The notes beneath the pieces are model-generated. The model worked only from the letters and a program-made list of their open reading frames with translations. It made no database searches and was not told the origin of the DNA. Positions 18,212 to 26,391 of a stretch of 64,000 nt of DNA are shown one piece after another. The stretch is from contig NZ_AZVB01000007.1 in assembly GCF_000513995.1 (NCBI RefSeq), positions 1 through 64,000 of the forward strand, written 5' to 3'. The position numbers and the translations under genes are program-made. The stretch's first letter is position 1, and every line of letters begins with the position of its first letter. This DNA is from Pseudoxanthomonas sp. J35 (GTDB lineage: Bacteria; Pseudomonadota; Gammaproteobacteria; Xanthomonadales; Xanthomonadaceae).

Positions 18212-19216
18212 ATGAGCCGCGGCGCCCCCGCCACGCCCGCATGGTGGTTCGAGGACGTGCCGGTGCCGCTGTGGGCGCGCGCGCTGGCGCCGGCGTACGC
18301 CGGCGCGGTGGCCCTGCGCGGCTGGCTGTACCGCACCGGGCTGCTGCGCAGGCGCAGGGTCGAGGCGCCGGTCGTGGTGATCGGCAACCTCGCCGCCGGC
18401 GGCGCCGGCAAGACCCCGCTGACGATTGCTGTCGTCCAGAAGCTGCGCGACGCCGGCTGGCGGCCGGGCGTGGCCAGCCGCGGCTATGGCCGCCAGGACC
18501 AGGACAGGCCCACCTGGGTCACCGCCACCACCGGCGCCGCCGAGGGCGGCGACGAGCCGGTGCTGATGGCGCGGCGGCTGGCCGTGCCGGTGCGGGTCGA
18601 CCGCGACCGCCACGCCGCGGCGCGCGCCCTGGTCGAGGCCGGCTGCGACATCGTGGTCTGCGACGACGGCCTGCAGCACTACCGCCTGGGCCGCGACCTG
18701 GAGATCGAGGTGGTCGACGGCGCGCGCCGCTACGGCAATGGCCGCATGCTGCCGGCCGGGCCGCTGCGCGAGCCGGCTGCGCGCGGGCGGCTGTGCGACT
18801 TCCGCGTGGTCAACCTCGGCCACGGCGCCAGCGGCAGCGGCACCGGCTTCGGCGAATGGCCGATGCAGCTGCAGGCGACCACCGCCGTGCCGATGGCCGG
18901 CGGCCGTTCGCGGCCGCTGGCCTCCTTTGCCGGCCTGCGCGTGCACGCCGTGGCCGGCATCGGCAATCCGCAGCGCTTCTTCGACATGCTGCGCGGGCTG
19001 GGCATGGGCGTGGTGCCGCATGCTTTCCCCGACCACCACGCCTACAAGCCCGAGGACCTGCAGTTCGGCAATGACCTGCCGGTGCTGATGACCGAGAAGG
19101 ACGCGGTGAAGTGCGCGGCCTTCGCCGACGGGCGCTGCTTCATGGTGCCGGTCGAGGCCGAGCTGCCGGCCGCGTTCTGGGTCGCCCTGCTGGAACGGCT
19201 GGGCCGGCCGGGCTGA
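18212..19216 (+). CDS. lpxK: Tetraacyldisaccharide 4'-kinase LpxK
   Basis: Enzyme of 334 residues that phosphorylates the 4' position of the lipid A precursor DS-1-P to give lipid IVA. N-terminal membrane-association helix near residues 18-40; Walker A variant [20 protein letters not shown] and [23 protein letters not shown], all LpxK hallmarks; C-terminal HAFPDHHAY and [11 protein letters not shown]. The length matches E. coli LpxK (328). The ATG at 18212 was chosen because the upstream extension overlaps msbA and is not conserved-looking. Confidence 0.95.
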   Translation: MSRGAPATPAWWFEDVPVPLWARALAPAYAGAVALRGWLYRTGLLRRRRVEAPVVVIGNLAAGGAGKTPLTIAVVQKLRDAGWRPGVASRGYGRQDQDRPTWVTATTGAAEGGDEPVLMARRLAVPVRVDRDRHAAARALVEAGCDIVVCDDGLQHYRLGRDLEIEVVDGARRYGNGRMLPAGPLREPAARGRLCDFRVVNLGHGASGSGTGFGEWPMQLQATTAVPMAGGRSRPLASFAGLRVHAVAGIGNPQRFFDMLRGLGMGVVPHAFPDHHAYKPEDLQFGNDLPVLMTEKDAVKCAAFADGRCFMVPVEAELPAAFWVALLERLGRPG

Positions 19217-19327
19217 GCCGGCCGGGCTGACCCAGGCGCTCCGGCAGCCGGTGCGCGACATGGCCGGCGCGGCGTTGGCGATGGATGCATCCGCGCTTCA
19301 TCGCCAGGCCGCGGCGCCGGGCGTGCC

Positions 19328-19333
19328 TACAAT
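19328..19333 (+). promoter_or_regulatory. -10-like box upstream of kdsB
   Basis: TACAAT at 19328-19333 matches five of six -10 consensus bases. The -35 position is poor (CAGGCC). The implied transcript starts near 19340, leaving a leader of about 18 nt that contains the GGAGG of kdsB. This could give kdsB expression independent of lpxK. Confidence 0.4.
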
Positions 19334-19357
19334 GCCGGTCACGACATGGAGGATGTG

Positions 19358-20137
19358 ATGGAGCCTTCCCTGGATTTCGTGGTCGCGATCCCCGCGCGCC
19401 ATGCCGCCAGCCGCCTGCCGGGCAAGCCGCTGCGGCTGCTCGGCGGACAGCCGCTCGTGCTGCACGTGGCGCGCCGCGCGCTGGCCGCCGGCGCTCGCGA
19501 GGTGTGGCTGGCCACCGACGATGCGCGCGTGGCCGCGGCGGTGGAAGGTGTCGCCGGCGTGCGCGTGGCGATGACCTCGCCCGACCACGCCTCCGGCACC
19601 GACCGCCTGGCCGAGTGCGCCGCGATCGCCGGCTGGGACGACGAGACCGTGGTGGTCAACCTGCAGGGCGACGAACCGTTCGCGCCGCCGGGCGGGATCC
19701 GCGAGGTGGCGCGCGCCCTGGTCGACAGCGGGGCGCCGATGGCGACCTTGGCCGAACCGGTGGCCGACGTGGAAACCCTGTTCGACCCCAACACCGTGAA
19801 GCTGGTCCGCGCCGCCTCTGGCGACGCGCTGTACTTCAGCCGCGCGCCGCTGCCGTGGCCGCGCGACGCCTTCGCCCGCGACCGCGGCGTGCTGCCCGAA
19901 GGCGGCCACTGGCTGCGCCACATCGGCATCTACGCCTACCGCGCCGGCTTCCTGCAGACCTTCTCGCGGATGCCGCCGGGCGTGCTGGAACGGGTCGAGT
20001 CGCTGGAGCAGCTGCGCGTGCTCGAGACCGGCCACCGCATCGCCGTGTCGCTGGCGCCGGAGCCGTTCCCGCCCGGCGTGGACACGCCCGAGGACCTCGG
20101 GCGGGCCGAGGCGCGGCTGCGCGCCCTGGGCGCATGA
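19358..20137 (+). CDS. kdsB: CMP-KDO synthetase (3-deoxy-manno-octulosonate cytidylyltransferase)
   Basis: Cytoplasmic nucleotidyltransferase of 259 residues that activates KDO for addition to lipid A. The N-terminal [21 protein letters not shown] is the CTP-binding signature; further family motifs are [24 protein letters not shown] and [12 protein letters not shown] plus [12 protein letters not shown]. Start: GGAGG at 19348-19352 is 5 nt before ATG 19358. The in-frame ATG at 19346 would place that site inside the gene. The stop overlaps the next gene by 4 nt. Confidence 0.95.
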   Translation: MEPSLDFVVAIPARHAASRLPGKPLRLLGGQPLVLHVARRALAAGAREVWLATDDARVAAAVEGVAGVRVAMTSPDHASGTDRLAECAAIAGWDDETVVVNLQGDEPFAPPGGIREVARALVDSGAPMATLAEPVADVETLFDPNTVKLVRAASGDALYFSRAPLPWPRDAFARDRGVLPEGGHWLRHIGIYAYRAGFLQTFSRMPPGVLERVESLEQLRVLETGHRIAVSLAPEPFPPGVDTPEDLGRAEARLRALGA

Positions 20138-20649
20138 GGGCGGTCGCAGGGGCGCCCCGGCTGAACCTGCTGGTGGTCTGCCTGGGCAACATCTGCCGTT
20201 CGCCGCTGGCCGAGGGCGCGCTGCGCGCCCGCATCGAGGCCTCGCCGCTGGCGGGGCGGGTGCGGGTCGATTCCGCGGGTACCGGCGGCTGGCATGCCGG
20301 CGAGCCGCCGGACCGCCGCGCGATCGCCTGCGCGCGGCGCCACGGCGTGGACATCGCCGGCCTGCGCGCGCGCCAGATCCGCGGGACGGACTTCGAGGAG
20401 TTCGACTGGCTGCTGTGCGCCGACGCCGACAACCTGCGCGACGTGCGCCGCCTGGCCCCCGAACCGGCCCGCGAGCGGGTCGCGCTGCTGCTGGACTGGG
20501 CCGGCCTGGGCCCGGGCCGGGCGGTGCCCGACCCGTACTACGGCGGCGAGTCCGACTTCGAGCACGTCTGGCGACTGGTCGATAGCGCCGCACAGGCGGT
20601 CGTCGAACGACTGTCCACGGGCCAAGGGTTGGGCATAATCGACCCATGA
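20134..20649 (+). CDS. Low-molecular-weight protein-tyrosine phosphatase
   Basis: Protein of 171 residues with the LMW-PTP P-loop [14 protein letters not shown] (CX5R, nucleophilic Cys), an early [15 protein letters not shown] segment and the general-acid loop VPDPYYGG. Catalytic residues are intact. Such enzymes often regulate exopolysaccharide kinases (BY kinases), but no such kinase is nearby. It lies between kdsB and the NHL gene, joined to both by 4-nt overlaps (ATGA), so its expression is tied to the lipid A block. Confidence 0.93.
   Translation: MRAVAGAPRLNLLVVCLGNICRSPLAEGALRARIEASPLAGRVRVDSAGTGGWHAGEPPDRRAIACARRHGVDIAGLRARQIRGTDFEEFDWLLCADADNLRDVRRLAPEPARERVALLLDWAGLGPGRAVPDPYYGGESDFEHVWRLVDSAAQAVVERLSTGQGLGIIDP
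20634..20648 (+). promoter_or_regulatory. -10-like box inside the phosphatase gene, 6 nt before the NHL gene ATG
   Basis: CATAAT at 20634-20639 matches five of six -10 consensus bases and ends 6 nt before ATG 20646. The hexamer CTGTCC sits 17 nt upstream as a weak -35. The expected start site is the A of the start codon, giving a leaderless message. No Shine-Dalgarno sequence is present. Confidence 0.45.
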
Positions 20650-22061
20650 ACGCGGCCACCCTCCAGGAACTGCCCGGCGGACTGCCGTGGCTCAACGCCC
20701 CGGCGAGCTCGCTGCATGACCTGCGCGGCCGTCCGGTCGTCCTCGCCTTCGTCAACGCCGCCTCGGCCTGGTGCGCGCAGCGCCTGGCCGAGCTGTCGCA
20801 GTGGCAGGCGCGCAATCCCGGGCGGATCCAGGTGCTGGTCGTGCAGGTGCCGCGCTTCGACAGCGAACGGGTGCCGCAGCGCTCGCTCAAGCTGATGCGC
20901 CGGCTGGGCGTGTCCGCGCCGGTGCTGCTGGACGCCGACTGGGTGGCCTGGCAGCGCTACGGCATCGAATCCTGGCCGACCCTGGTCCTGGTCGATGCCG
21001 AAGGCAACGAGCGCGAGCGCTTCGTCGGCCTCGGCGGCGACCTGGAGAAGGCGCTGTTCGCCCTGGTCGAGGGCCTGCCGCGGCCGCTGGACGACGACCT
21101 GGCCGTGTTCGCCGAGTCGGCGCCCGAGCCGCGCCTGCCGCTGCTGTTCCCGGCCGGCGTGGCCGCCAGCGGCGACCGCCTGTTCATCGCCGACAGCGGC
21201 CACCACCGCATCCTCGAGTGCAACCACCACGGCCGCGTGCTGCGCCAGTTCGGCCTGGGCACCGCCGACTTCATGGACGGCCCCGGCGACCACGTCGCCT
21301 TCAACCGGCCGCAGGGCCTGGCCCTGGAACGCGAGTTCCTCTACATCGCCGACACCGGCAACCACGCGCTGCGCCGGATCACCCTGCGCACCGGGCACGT
21401 CGATACCCTCTGCGGCACCGGCCGCGCAGGCGACCCGGTCGAAGGCCCGGTCAACGAGAACGCGCGCAGCCCGCTGAACCATCCGGTGGCCCTGGCCGTG
21501 TCCGGCACCCAGGTCTACATCGCCAGCGCCGGCGACAACCGCATCTGGAGCTACGACCTCGGCCGCCACGAGCTGCGCCTGCGCGCCGGCTCCGGGCGCC
21601 TGGACGTGCGCGACGGCAACGCGGCGATGGCCGCGTTCGCGCAGCCGGCCGGCCTGGCTACCGTGCAGCAGGTGCTCTACGTCTGCGACGCGCTGGGCTC
21701 GGCGGTGCGTTCGCTGCAGTTGCGCAGCGACCTGGTGCAGACCCTGGTCGGGCAGGGCGTGTGGCTGTACGGCGACGCCGACGGCCCGCGTTCGGTCGCC
21801 CAGTTGCAGCATCCACTGGGCATCGCGCTCAGCGCCGACGCGCCGCTGCTGTGGATCGCCGACAGCGGCAACGGCATGCTGCGCACCCTGCGCCTGGGCG
21901 GCGGCGAGCTGAGCACGGTGGTGCTGCCGCGCCGCCTGCACGGCCCGACCAGCCTGTCCATCGCCGCCGGCGCGGTGTGGATCGCCGAGACCGACGCGCA
22001 CAGCGTGCTGCGCTACGACATCGCCAGCGGCGCACTGGACGACGTGTCGATCAGCGAATGA
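20646..22061 (+). CDS. Thioredoxin-like/NHL beta-propeller protein (NHLRC2-like)
   Basis: Protein of 471 residues. Residues 1-150 look like a thioredoxin or AhpC/TSA fold (LRGRPVVLAFVNAASAWCAQRLAEL, then YGIESWPTLVLVDAEGNERERFVG), but the CxxC site is reduced to a single Cys in AWCAQ. Residues 165-470 carry about five NHL repeats (RLFIADSGHHRILECNHHGRV; FLYIADTGNHALRRITL; LLWIADSGNGMLRTL). This domain order is that of NHLRC2. No signal peptide is visible, so it is probably cytoplasmic. Function is unknown. It overlaps the phosphatase and uvrC genes by 4 nt each. Confidence 0.85.
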   Translation: MNAATLQELPGGLPWLNAPASSLHDLRGRPVVLAFVNAASAWCAQRLAELSQWQARNPGRIQVLVVQVPRFDSERVPQRSLKLMRRLGVSAPVLLDADWVAWQRYGIESWPTLVLVDAEGNERERFVGLGGDLEKALFALVEGLPRPLDDDLAVFAESAPEPRLPLLFPAGVAASGDRLFIADSGHHRILECNHHGRVLRQFGLGTADFMDGPGDHVAFNRPQGLALEREFLYIADTGNHALRRITLRTGHVDTLCGTGRAGDPVEGPVNENARSPLNHPVALAVSGTQVYIASAGDNRIWSYDLGRHELRLRAGSGRLDVRDGNAAMAAFAQPAGLATVQQVLYVCDALGSAVRSLQLRSDLVQTLVGQGVWLYGDADGPRSVAQLQHPLGIALSADAPLLWIADSGNGMLRTLRLGGGELSTVVLPRRLHGPTSLSIAAGAVWIAETDAHSVLRYDIASGALDDVSISE

Positions 22062-23920
22062 GCGTTCCCGCGGTACCGGAGTTCGACGGCAAGGCCTTCG
22101 TCGCCCAGCTGAGCACCGCGCCCGGCGTCTACCGCATGTACGCGGCCGACGGCAGCCTGCTCTATGTCGGCAAGGCCGGCGCGCTGAGGCGGCGCGTCGC
22201 CAGCTACTTCAGCAACACGCCCAAGACCGCGCGCATCCAGTCCATGGTGGCGCAGATCGCGCGCATGGAGGTCACGGTCACCCGCACCGAGGCCGAGGCG
22301 CTGCTGCTGGAAAACCAGCTGATCAAGTCGCTGTCGCCGCGCTACAACGTCTCGCTGCGCGACGACAAGAGCTATCCCTACGTGCTGCTCACCCAGGAGC
22401 AGTGGCCGCGGCTGGCCTTCCACCGCGGCCCGCGCGCGGTGCCGGGGCGCTATTTCGGGCCCTACGCCAGCGCCGGCGCGGTGCGCGAGACGATGGACCT
22501 GATGTTCAAGCTGTTCCGCCTGCGCAGCTGCGAGGACAGCGTGTTCCGCAACCGCAGCCGACCCTGCCTGCAGTACCAGATCGGCCGCTGCAGCGCGCCG
22601 TGCGTGGCCTTGGTCGAAGCGGCCGACTACGCCGAGTCGGTGCGCCGCGCCTCGCTGTTCCTGGAGGGGCGCAGCGACGAGCTGGGCGAGGAGCTGGCCG
22701 CGGCGATGGAGGCGGCCAGCGCCAGGCTCGAGTTCGAGGAAGCCGCGCGCCTGCGCGACCTGCTGGCGACCCTGCGCGGGCTGCAGGCGCGGCAGTACGT
22801 CGACGGCCACGCCGCCAACCTGGACGTGCTGGCCGTGGCCATGCAGGGCAGCGCCGCGTGCGTGCTGCTGCTGGCCTTCCGCGACGGCCGCAACCTGGGT
22901 ACCCGCGCGTTCTTCCCGCGCACCAACGGCGAGGACAGCGCGGAGGAGGTGCTGGCCGCGTTCGTGTCGCAGTACTACGCCGAACAGCCGCCGCCGGCGG
23001 AGATCGTGCTCGACCGCGCCATTCCCGAGGCGGACCTGATCGAAGTGGCGCTGGCCGAGGCGGCCGGGCGCAAGGTCGTGCTGAAATCCAGCGTGCGCGG
23101 CGAGCGCGCCGGCTACCTCGACCTGGCGCGGCGCAACGCGCAGATGGCGCTGGCCACCGAGGTCGCCAGCCGCGGCGCGCAGCAGGCGCGCAGCGAGGGA
23201 CTGCGCGACCTGCTCGGCCTGGGCGAGGTGCCGTCGCGGATCGAGTGCTTCGACATCAGCCACACCCTCGGCGAGGCCACCGTCGCCTCGTGCGTGGTGT
23301 TCGACCCGGCCGGCCCGGTGCGCAACCAGTACCGCCGCTACAACATCACCGGGATCGATCCGGGCGACGACTACGCCGCCATGCGCCAGGCCATCGAGCG
23401 CCGGTTCCGCCGCGCGCTGGAGGCGGAGGCGGCGGGGCAGGCAGCCAATGCGATCCTGCCGGACGTGCTGCTGATCGACGGCGGTGCCGGCCAGCTCAGG
23501 CAGGCGCGCGAGGCGCTGGCCGACCTGGGCGTGGAAGGGGTGATGCTGGTCGGCGTGTCCAAGGGCGAGCAGCGCCGCGCCGGCGACGAGACCCTGGTCC
23601 TGGCCGACGGCCGCGAAATCCGCCCCGGCGCCGCCTCGCTGGCGCTGCAGTTCATCCAGCAGGTGCGCGACGAGGCTCACCGCTTCGCCATCACCGGCCA
23701 CCGCGGCCGCCGGCAGAAGGCGCGCACCACCAGCCGGCTGGAGGACATCCCCGGTATCGGCCCGCGCCGGCGCGCGGCGCTGCTGCGCCATTTCGGTGGC
23801 CTGGCCGGCCTGAAGACGGCCGGCGAGGAGGAGATCGCGCGCGTGGAAGGCATCAATGCCGCACTCGCCGCGCGCATCTACGCTACCCTGCACGGGCTGG
23901 CCGCCCCCGATCCCGGATAG
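22058..23920 (+). CDS. uvrC: Excinuclease ABC subunit C
   Basis: Nucleotide-excision-repair endonuclease of 620 residues (E. coli 610). An N-terminal GIY-YIG domain begins at APGVYRMYAADGSLLYVGKAG, followed by YFSNTPKTARIQSMV and LLLENQLIKSLSPRYNVSLRDDKSYPY. A Cys cluster region includes CLQYQIGRCSAPCV. A UVR motif lies near residues 200-240. The C-terminal RNase H-like endonuclease has ECFDISHTLGE and DVLLIDGGAGQL, and tandem helix-hairpin-helix motifs close the protein (DIPGIGPRRRAALLRHFGG). The start overlaps the upstream stop (ATGA). Confidence 0.97.
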   Translation: MSVPAVPEFDGKAFVAQLSTAPGVYRMYAADGSLLYVGKAGALRRRVASYFSNTPKTARIQSMVAQIARMEVTVTRTEAEALLLENQLIKSLSPRYNVSLRDDKSYPYVLLTQEQWPRLAFHRGPRAVPGRYFGPYASAGAVRETMDLMFKLFRLRSCEDSVFRNRSRPCLQYQIGRCSAPCVALVEAADYAESVRRASLFLEGRSDELGEELAAAMEAASARLEFEEAARLRDLLATLRGLQARQYVDGHAANLDVLAVAMQGSAACVLLLAFRDGRNLGTRAFFPRTNGEDSAEEVLAAFVSQYYAEQPPPAEIVLDRAIPEADLIEVALAEAAGRKVVLKSSVRGERAGYLDLARRNAQMALATEVASRGAQQARSEGLRDLLGLGEVPSRIECFDISHTLGEATVASCVVFDPAGPVRNQYRRYNITGIDPGDDYAAMRQAIERRFRRALEAEAAGQAANAILPDVLLIDGGAGQLRQAREALADLGVEGVMLVGVSKGEQRRAGDETLVLADGREIRPGAASLALQFIQQVRDEAHRFAITGHRGRRQKARTTSRLEDIPGIGPRRRAALLRHFGGLAGLKTAGEEEIARVEGINAALAARIYATLHGLAAPDPG

Positions 23921-23931
23921 AAACGTCTCGA

Positions 23932-24573
23932 ATGAAGTTGACCGTCCCGACCTGGCTGACCCTGCTCCGGATCCTGCTGATCCCGGTGCTGGTGGCGGTC
24001 TTCTACCTGCCGTACAGATGGACCAACTTCGCCGCGGCGGCGGTGTTCATCCTGGCCGCGGTGACCGACTGGCTGGACGGCTGGATCGCGCGCCGCTACC
24101 ACCAGTACTCGGCCTTCGGCGCCTTCCTGGACCCGGTGGCGGACAAGCTGATGGTCGCCGTGGCCCTGTTCCTGATCGTGCAGGGGCACCCGACCCCCTG
24201 GATGGCGTTCTGGGCCTCGGTGATCGTCGGCCGCGAGATCGCTGTGTCCGCACTGCGCGAATGGATGGCCGAGCTGGGCCAGCGGGCCACCGTGAAGGTC
24301 GCGATGATCGGCAAGATCAAGACCGTGGCGCAGATGGTGGCGCTGTCGTGCCTGCTGTACTCGATCAATCCGCGCCATCCGCTGCAGCCGGGCACCGAGA
24401 TCTGGATGGGCGCACCGGTATTCCACATCGGCGACTGGCTGCTGGCCGCCGCCGCGGTGCTGACTCTGTGGTCGGGCTTCCAGTACCTGCACGCGGCGTG
24501 GCCGGCGCTGCGCGAGGACGAGCAGGCCGCGGCGGCGCGCGCGAAGGAGGAAAAACGTCGCGCCGGTGGTTGA
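23932..24573 (+). CDS. pgsA: CDP-diacylglycerol-glycerol-3-phosphate 3-phosphatidyltransferase
   Basis: Inner-membrane enzyme of 213 residues making phosphatidylglycerol phosphate. The CDP-alcohol phosphotransferase motif DG-x2-AR-x8-G-x3-D-x3-D is complete in the stretch from DWLDGWIARR to FGAFLDPVADK. Four to six hydrophobic segments are visible, and N-terminal PTWLTLLRILLIPVLV is typical. The last 20 residues are charged (EDEQAAAARAKEEKRR). The uvrC-pgsA order is widespread in gammaproteobacteria. The stop codon lies inside the -35 box of the tRNA promoter that follows. Confidence 0.96.
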   Translation: MKLTVPTWLTLLRILLIPVLVAVFYLPYRWTNFAAAAVFILAAVTDWLDGWIARRYHQYSAFGAFLDPVADKLMVAVALFLIVQGHPTPWMAFWASVIVGREIAVSALREWMAELGQRATVKVAMIGKIKTVAQMVALSCLLYSINPRHPLQPGTEIWMGAPVFHIGDWLLAAAAVLTLWSGFQYLHAAWPALREDEQAAAARAKEEKRRAGG

Positions 24574-24597
24574 CAGCATGGTGAAAAACCCTAAAAT
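24570..24597 (+). promoter_or_regulatory. Strong sigma-70 promoter for tRNA-Gly
   Basis: A perfect -35 box TTGACA (24570-24575) and a five-of-six -10 box TAAAAT (24592-24597) are separated by 16 nt. The expected start is near 24604, seven bases before the tRNA. The -35 box overlaps the last codons and stop of pgsA. Confidence 0.9.
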
Positions 24598-24610
24598 GCG
24601 CGTCTCCCAA

Positions 24611-24686
24611 GCGGGAATAGCTCAGTTGGTAGAGCGCAACCTTGCCAAGGTTGAGGTCGCGAGTTCGAGCCTCGTTTCCCGCTCCA
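24611..24686 (+). tRNA. tRNA-Gly (GCC), copy 1
   Basis: 76-nt cloverleaf: acceptor arms GCGGGAA/TTCCCGC, anticodon loop TTGCCAA with anticodon GCC, T-arm with GTTCGAGCC, encoded CCA at the 3' end. It is identical to the copy at 24808. Confidence 0.98.
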
Positions 24687-24737
24687 AACACGCAGGACCC
24701 GACGGTGCCACGGCGCCGGCCGGGACCTGGAACAAGG

Positions 24738-24760
24738 CCCCGGTGACGGGGTTTTGTTTT
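24738..24760 (+). terminator. Rho-independent terminator after tRNA-Gly copy 1
   Basis: Short hairpin CCCCG-GTGA-CGGGG followed by TTTTGTTTT. The 5-bp stem is GC-only. Some read-through into the second tRNA-Gly is possible. Confidence 0.65.
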
Positions 24761-24807
24761 CTGGCCCAGGCGGCCAGGGCCCCGGGGAGGGGCCACGACA
24801 ATTCAAC

Positions 24808-24883
24808 GCGGGAATAGCTCAGTTGGTAGAGCGCAACCTTGCCAAGGTTGAGGTCGCGAGTTCGAGCCTCGTTTCCCGCTCCA
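24808..24883 (+). tRNA. tRNA-Gly (GCC), copy 2
   Basis: 76-nt cloverleaf identical base for base to copy 1, including encoded CCA. It lies 121 nt downstream of copy 1. No separate strong promoter is visible before it, so it may be transcribed by read-through from the promoter at 24570. Confidence 0.98.
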
Positions 24884-24923
24884 ATCCTGGAACCCGGTCC
24901 CCGGCCTGCGGCGCGGCCGGGAG

Positions 24924-24946
24924 CGGCGCCCCAGGCGCCGGGTTTT
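24924..24946 (+). terminator. Rho-independent terminator after tRNA-Gly copy 2
   Basis: Hairpin CGGCGCC-CCA-GGCGCCG (7 bp, all GC) followed by GGTTTT. The last bases overlap the -35 box proposed for tRNA-Cys. Confidence 0.65.
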
Positions 24947-24974
24947 GGCGGGTGGGGGAGTCGAGGTTTACACT
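24945..24974 (+). promoter_or_regulatory. Probable promoter of tRNA-Cys
   Basis: TTGGCG (24945-24950, four of six) and TACACT (24969-24974, four of six) with an 18-nt spacer. The predicted start near 24981 is about nine bases before the mature tRNA. Confidence 0.5.
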
Positions 24975-24989
24975 CCGCTCGCAGTCACC

Positions 24990-25063
24990 GGCCTGGTGGC
25001 AGAGTGGTTATGCAGCGGACTGCAAATCCGCGTACGCCGGTTCAATTCCGACCCAGGCCTCCA
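24990..25063 (+). tRNA. tRNA-Cys (GCA)
   Basis: 74-nt cloverleaf: acceptor arms GGCCTGG/CCAGGCC, anticodon stem-loop GGACTGCAAATCC with anticodon GCA, T-loop GGTTCAATTCC, encoded CCA. Confidence 0.98.
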
Positions 25064-25069
25064 TTTCGA

Positions 25070-25092
25070 CCCCCGCCACCGGCGGGGGTTTG
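25070..25092 (+). terminator. Terminator after tRNA-Cys
   Basis: Perfect 8-bp hairpin CCCCCGCC-ACC-GGCGGGGG followed by TTTGTCGTTT. It stands between tRNA-Cys and the end of the convergent lacI-type gene. Confidence 0.75.
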
Positions 25093-25124
25093 TCGTTTCC
25101 GGACCCGCCGGACCGCAGCCGCGC

Positions 25125-26141
25125 TCAGCGCCGCTTCTTCGGCACCGGTCCGGTCGAATGCCGGATCTGCAGCTGGTAGGGCACGCGCACCACGTGGCCC
25201 TGGCCGTGGCCGCTGATCTCGTCCAGCAGCTGGCGCGCGGCGATGCGGCCCATCTCGCGGCTGGGCTGGCGGATGGTGCTGAGGCTGGGCCAGACCTGGC
25301 GCGACATCGGCGTGTCGTCGAAGCCGAACACCGACAGGTCCTCCGGCACCGACAGGCCGCGCGCGGCGGCCTCGTAGAGCACGCCGCAGGCGGTGTCGTC
25401 GTTGGCGCCGAAGATCGCGGTCGGCGGGTCGTCCAGGTCGAGCAGCTGGCGCGCGCCGGCGATGCCGGATTCGAAGGAGAACTCACCCTCGACCACCAGC
25501 GCCGGATCGGCCTCGATGCCGGCGGCGCGCAGTCCGTCGAGGTAGCCGGCCAGGCGCCAGGCGCGGCCGGCGTGGGCGCGGTGGCCGGTGATGTGGCCGA
25601 TGCGGCGGTGCCCCAGCGCGACCACGTGCGCCATCATGTCGGCGACCGCGCCGCGTTCGTCGAGGCTGGCGCCGATGCGCGCGTTGTTGCGCTTGGCGGA
25701 GATGCCGGCGTAGCGCACGTCGAGCTCGCGCAGGCGGCGCAGCAGCGGCATGTCGTCGGTGAGGGGCGGAGTGAGCACCAGGCCGTCGGGACGGTACTGG
25801 TTGACCAGCGCCTCGACCGATTCGACGTGGCCGCGGCGGCTGAAGTCGACCGGACGCAGGGTCAGGCCGTAATGCGCCTGTTCGCACGCCGCCAGCACGC
25901 CCTCGATGATCTCCATCACGTAGTTGGATGACGGGTTGTCGTACAGCAGCGAGACCAGGTACGAGCGGCGGCCGGCCAGGCTGCGGGCGGACGAGTTGGG
26001 CCGGTAGCGCAGCTGGCGCGCGGCCTCTTCGACCTTCAGCCGGGTTTCCTCGCGCACGTTGGGTTCGCGGTTGAACACCCGCGAGACGGTCTTCATCGAT
26101 ACGCCGGCCGCAGCGGCGACGTCCTCGATCCTGGCGCGCAT
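25125..26141 (-). CDS. LacI-family transcriptional regulator
   Basis: Repressor of 338 residues. N-terminal LacI helix-turn-helix (ARIEDVAAAAGVSMKTVSRVF) and hinge helix region (RPNSSARSLAGRRS), then a periplasmic-binding-protein-like sensor domain (LVSLLYDNPSSNYVMEIIEG; TAIFGANDDTACGVLYEA; VFGFDDTPMSRQVWPSLSTI). The ligand is probably a sugar or derivative, but no sugar utilisation or transport gene is adjacent, so target genes are not evident. It is flanked by tRNA-Cys (convergent) and tRNA-Leu (same strand, upstream). Confidence 0.93.
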   Translation of the reverse strand: MRARIEDVAAAAGVSMKTVSRVFNREPNVREETRLKVEEAARQLRYRPNSSARSLAGRRSYLVSLLYDNPSSNYVMEIIEGVLAACEQAHYGLTLRPVDFSRRGHVESVEALVNQYRPDGLVLTPPLTDDMPLLRRLRELDVRYAGISAKRNNARIGASLDERGAVADMMAHVVALGHRRIGHITGHRAHAGRAWRLAGYLDGLRAAGIEADPALVVEGEFSFESGIAGARQLLDLDDPPTAIFGANDDTACGVLYEAAARGLSVPEDLSVFGFDDTPMSRQVWPSLSTIRQPSREMGRIAARQLLDEISGHGQGHVVRVPYQLQIRHSTGPVPKKRR

Positions 26142-26203
26142 GCTGTCCCCCTGTCCGCGAGGCGACCGCGGTCGGGCGCATCATAGCGCCGGCCGCGAAG
26201 GCA

Positions 26204-26287
26204 TGCCCGGGGCGGGGCTCGAACCCGCATAGCCTCGCGGCTGGGGGATTTTAAGTCCCCTGTGTCTACCAGTTTCACCACCCGGGC
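26204..26287 (-). tRNA. tRNA-Leu (UAA)
   Basis: 84-nt class II tRNA with a long variable arm: acceptor arms GCCCGGG/CCCGGGC, anticodon loop CTTAAAA (anticodon TAA), T-loop GGTTCGAGCC. The discriminator is A and the following bases are TGC, so CCA is not encoded, unlike the other tRNAs in this window. CCA must be added post-transcriptionally. Confidence 0.96.
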
Positions 26288-26391
26288 GCGGCCCGCGCAT
26301 TGTGCCACCGACGCGGCGCCGTGGCTGCGGTGCCCCCGGCATGCGCCGGCGGCTAGACTGCCGGCACGCCGCAACGCGACCGGGAGGACGC

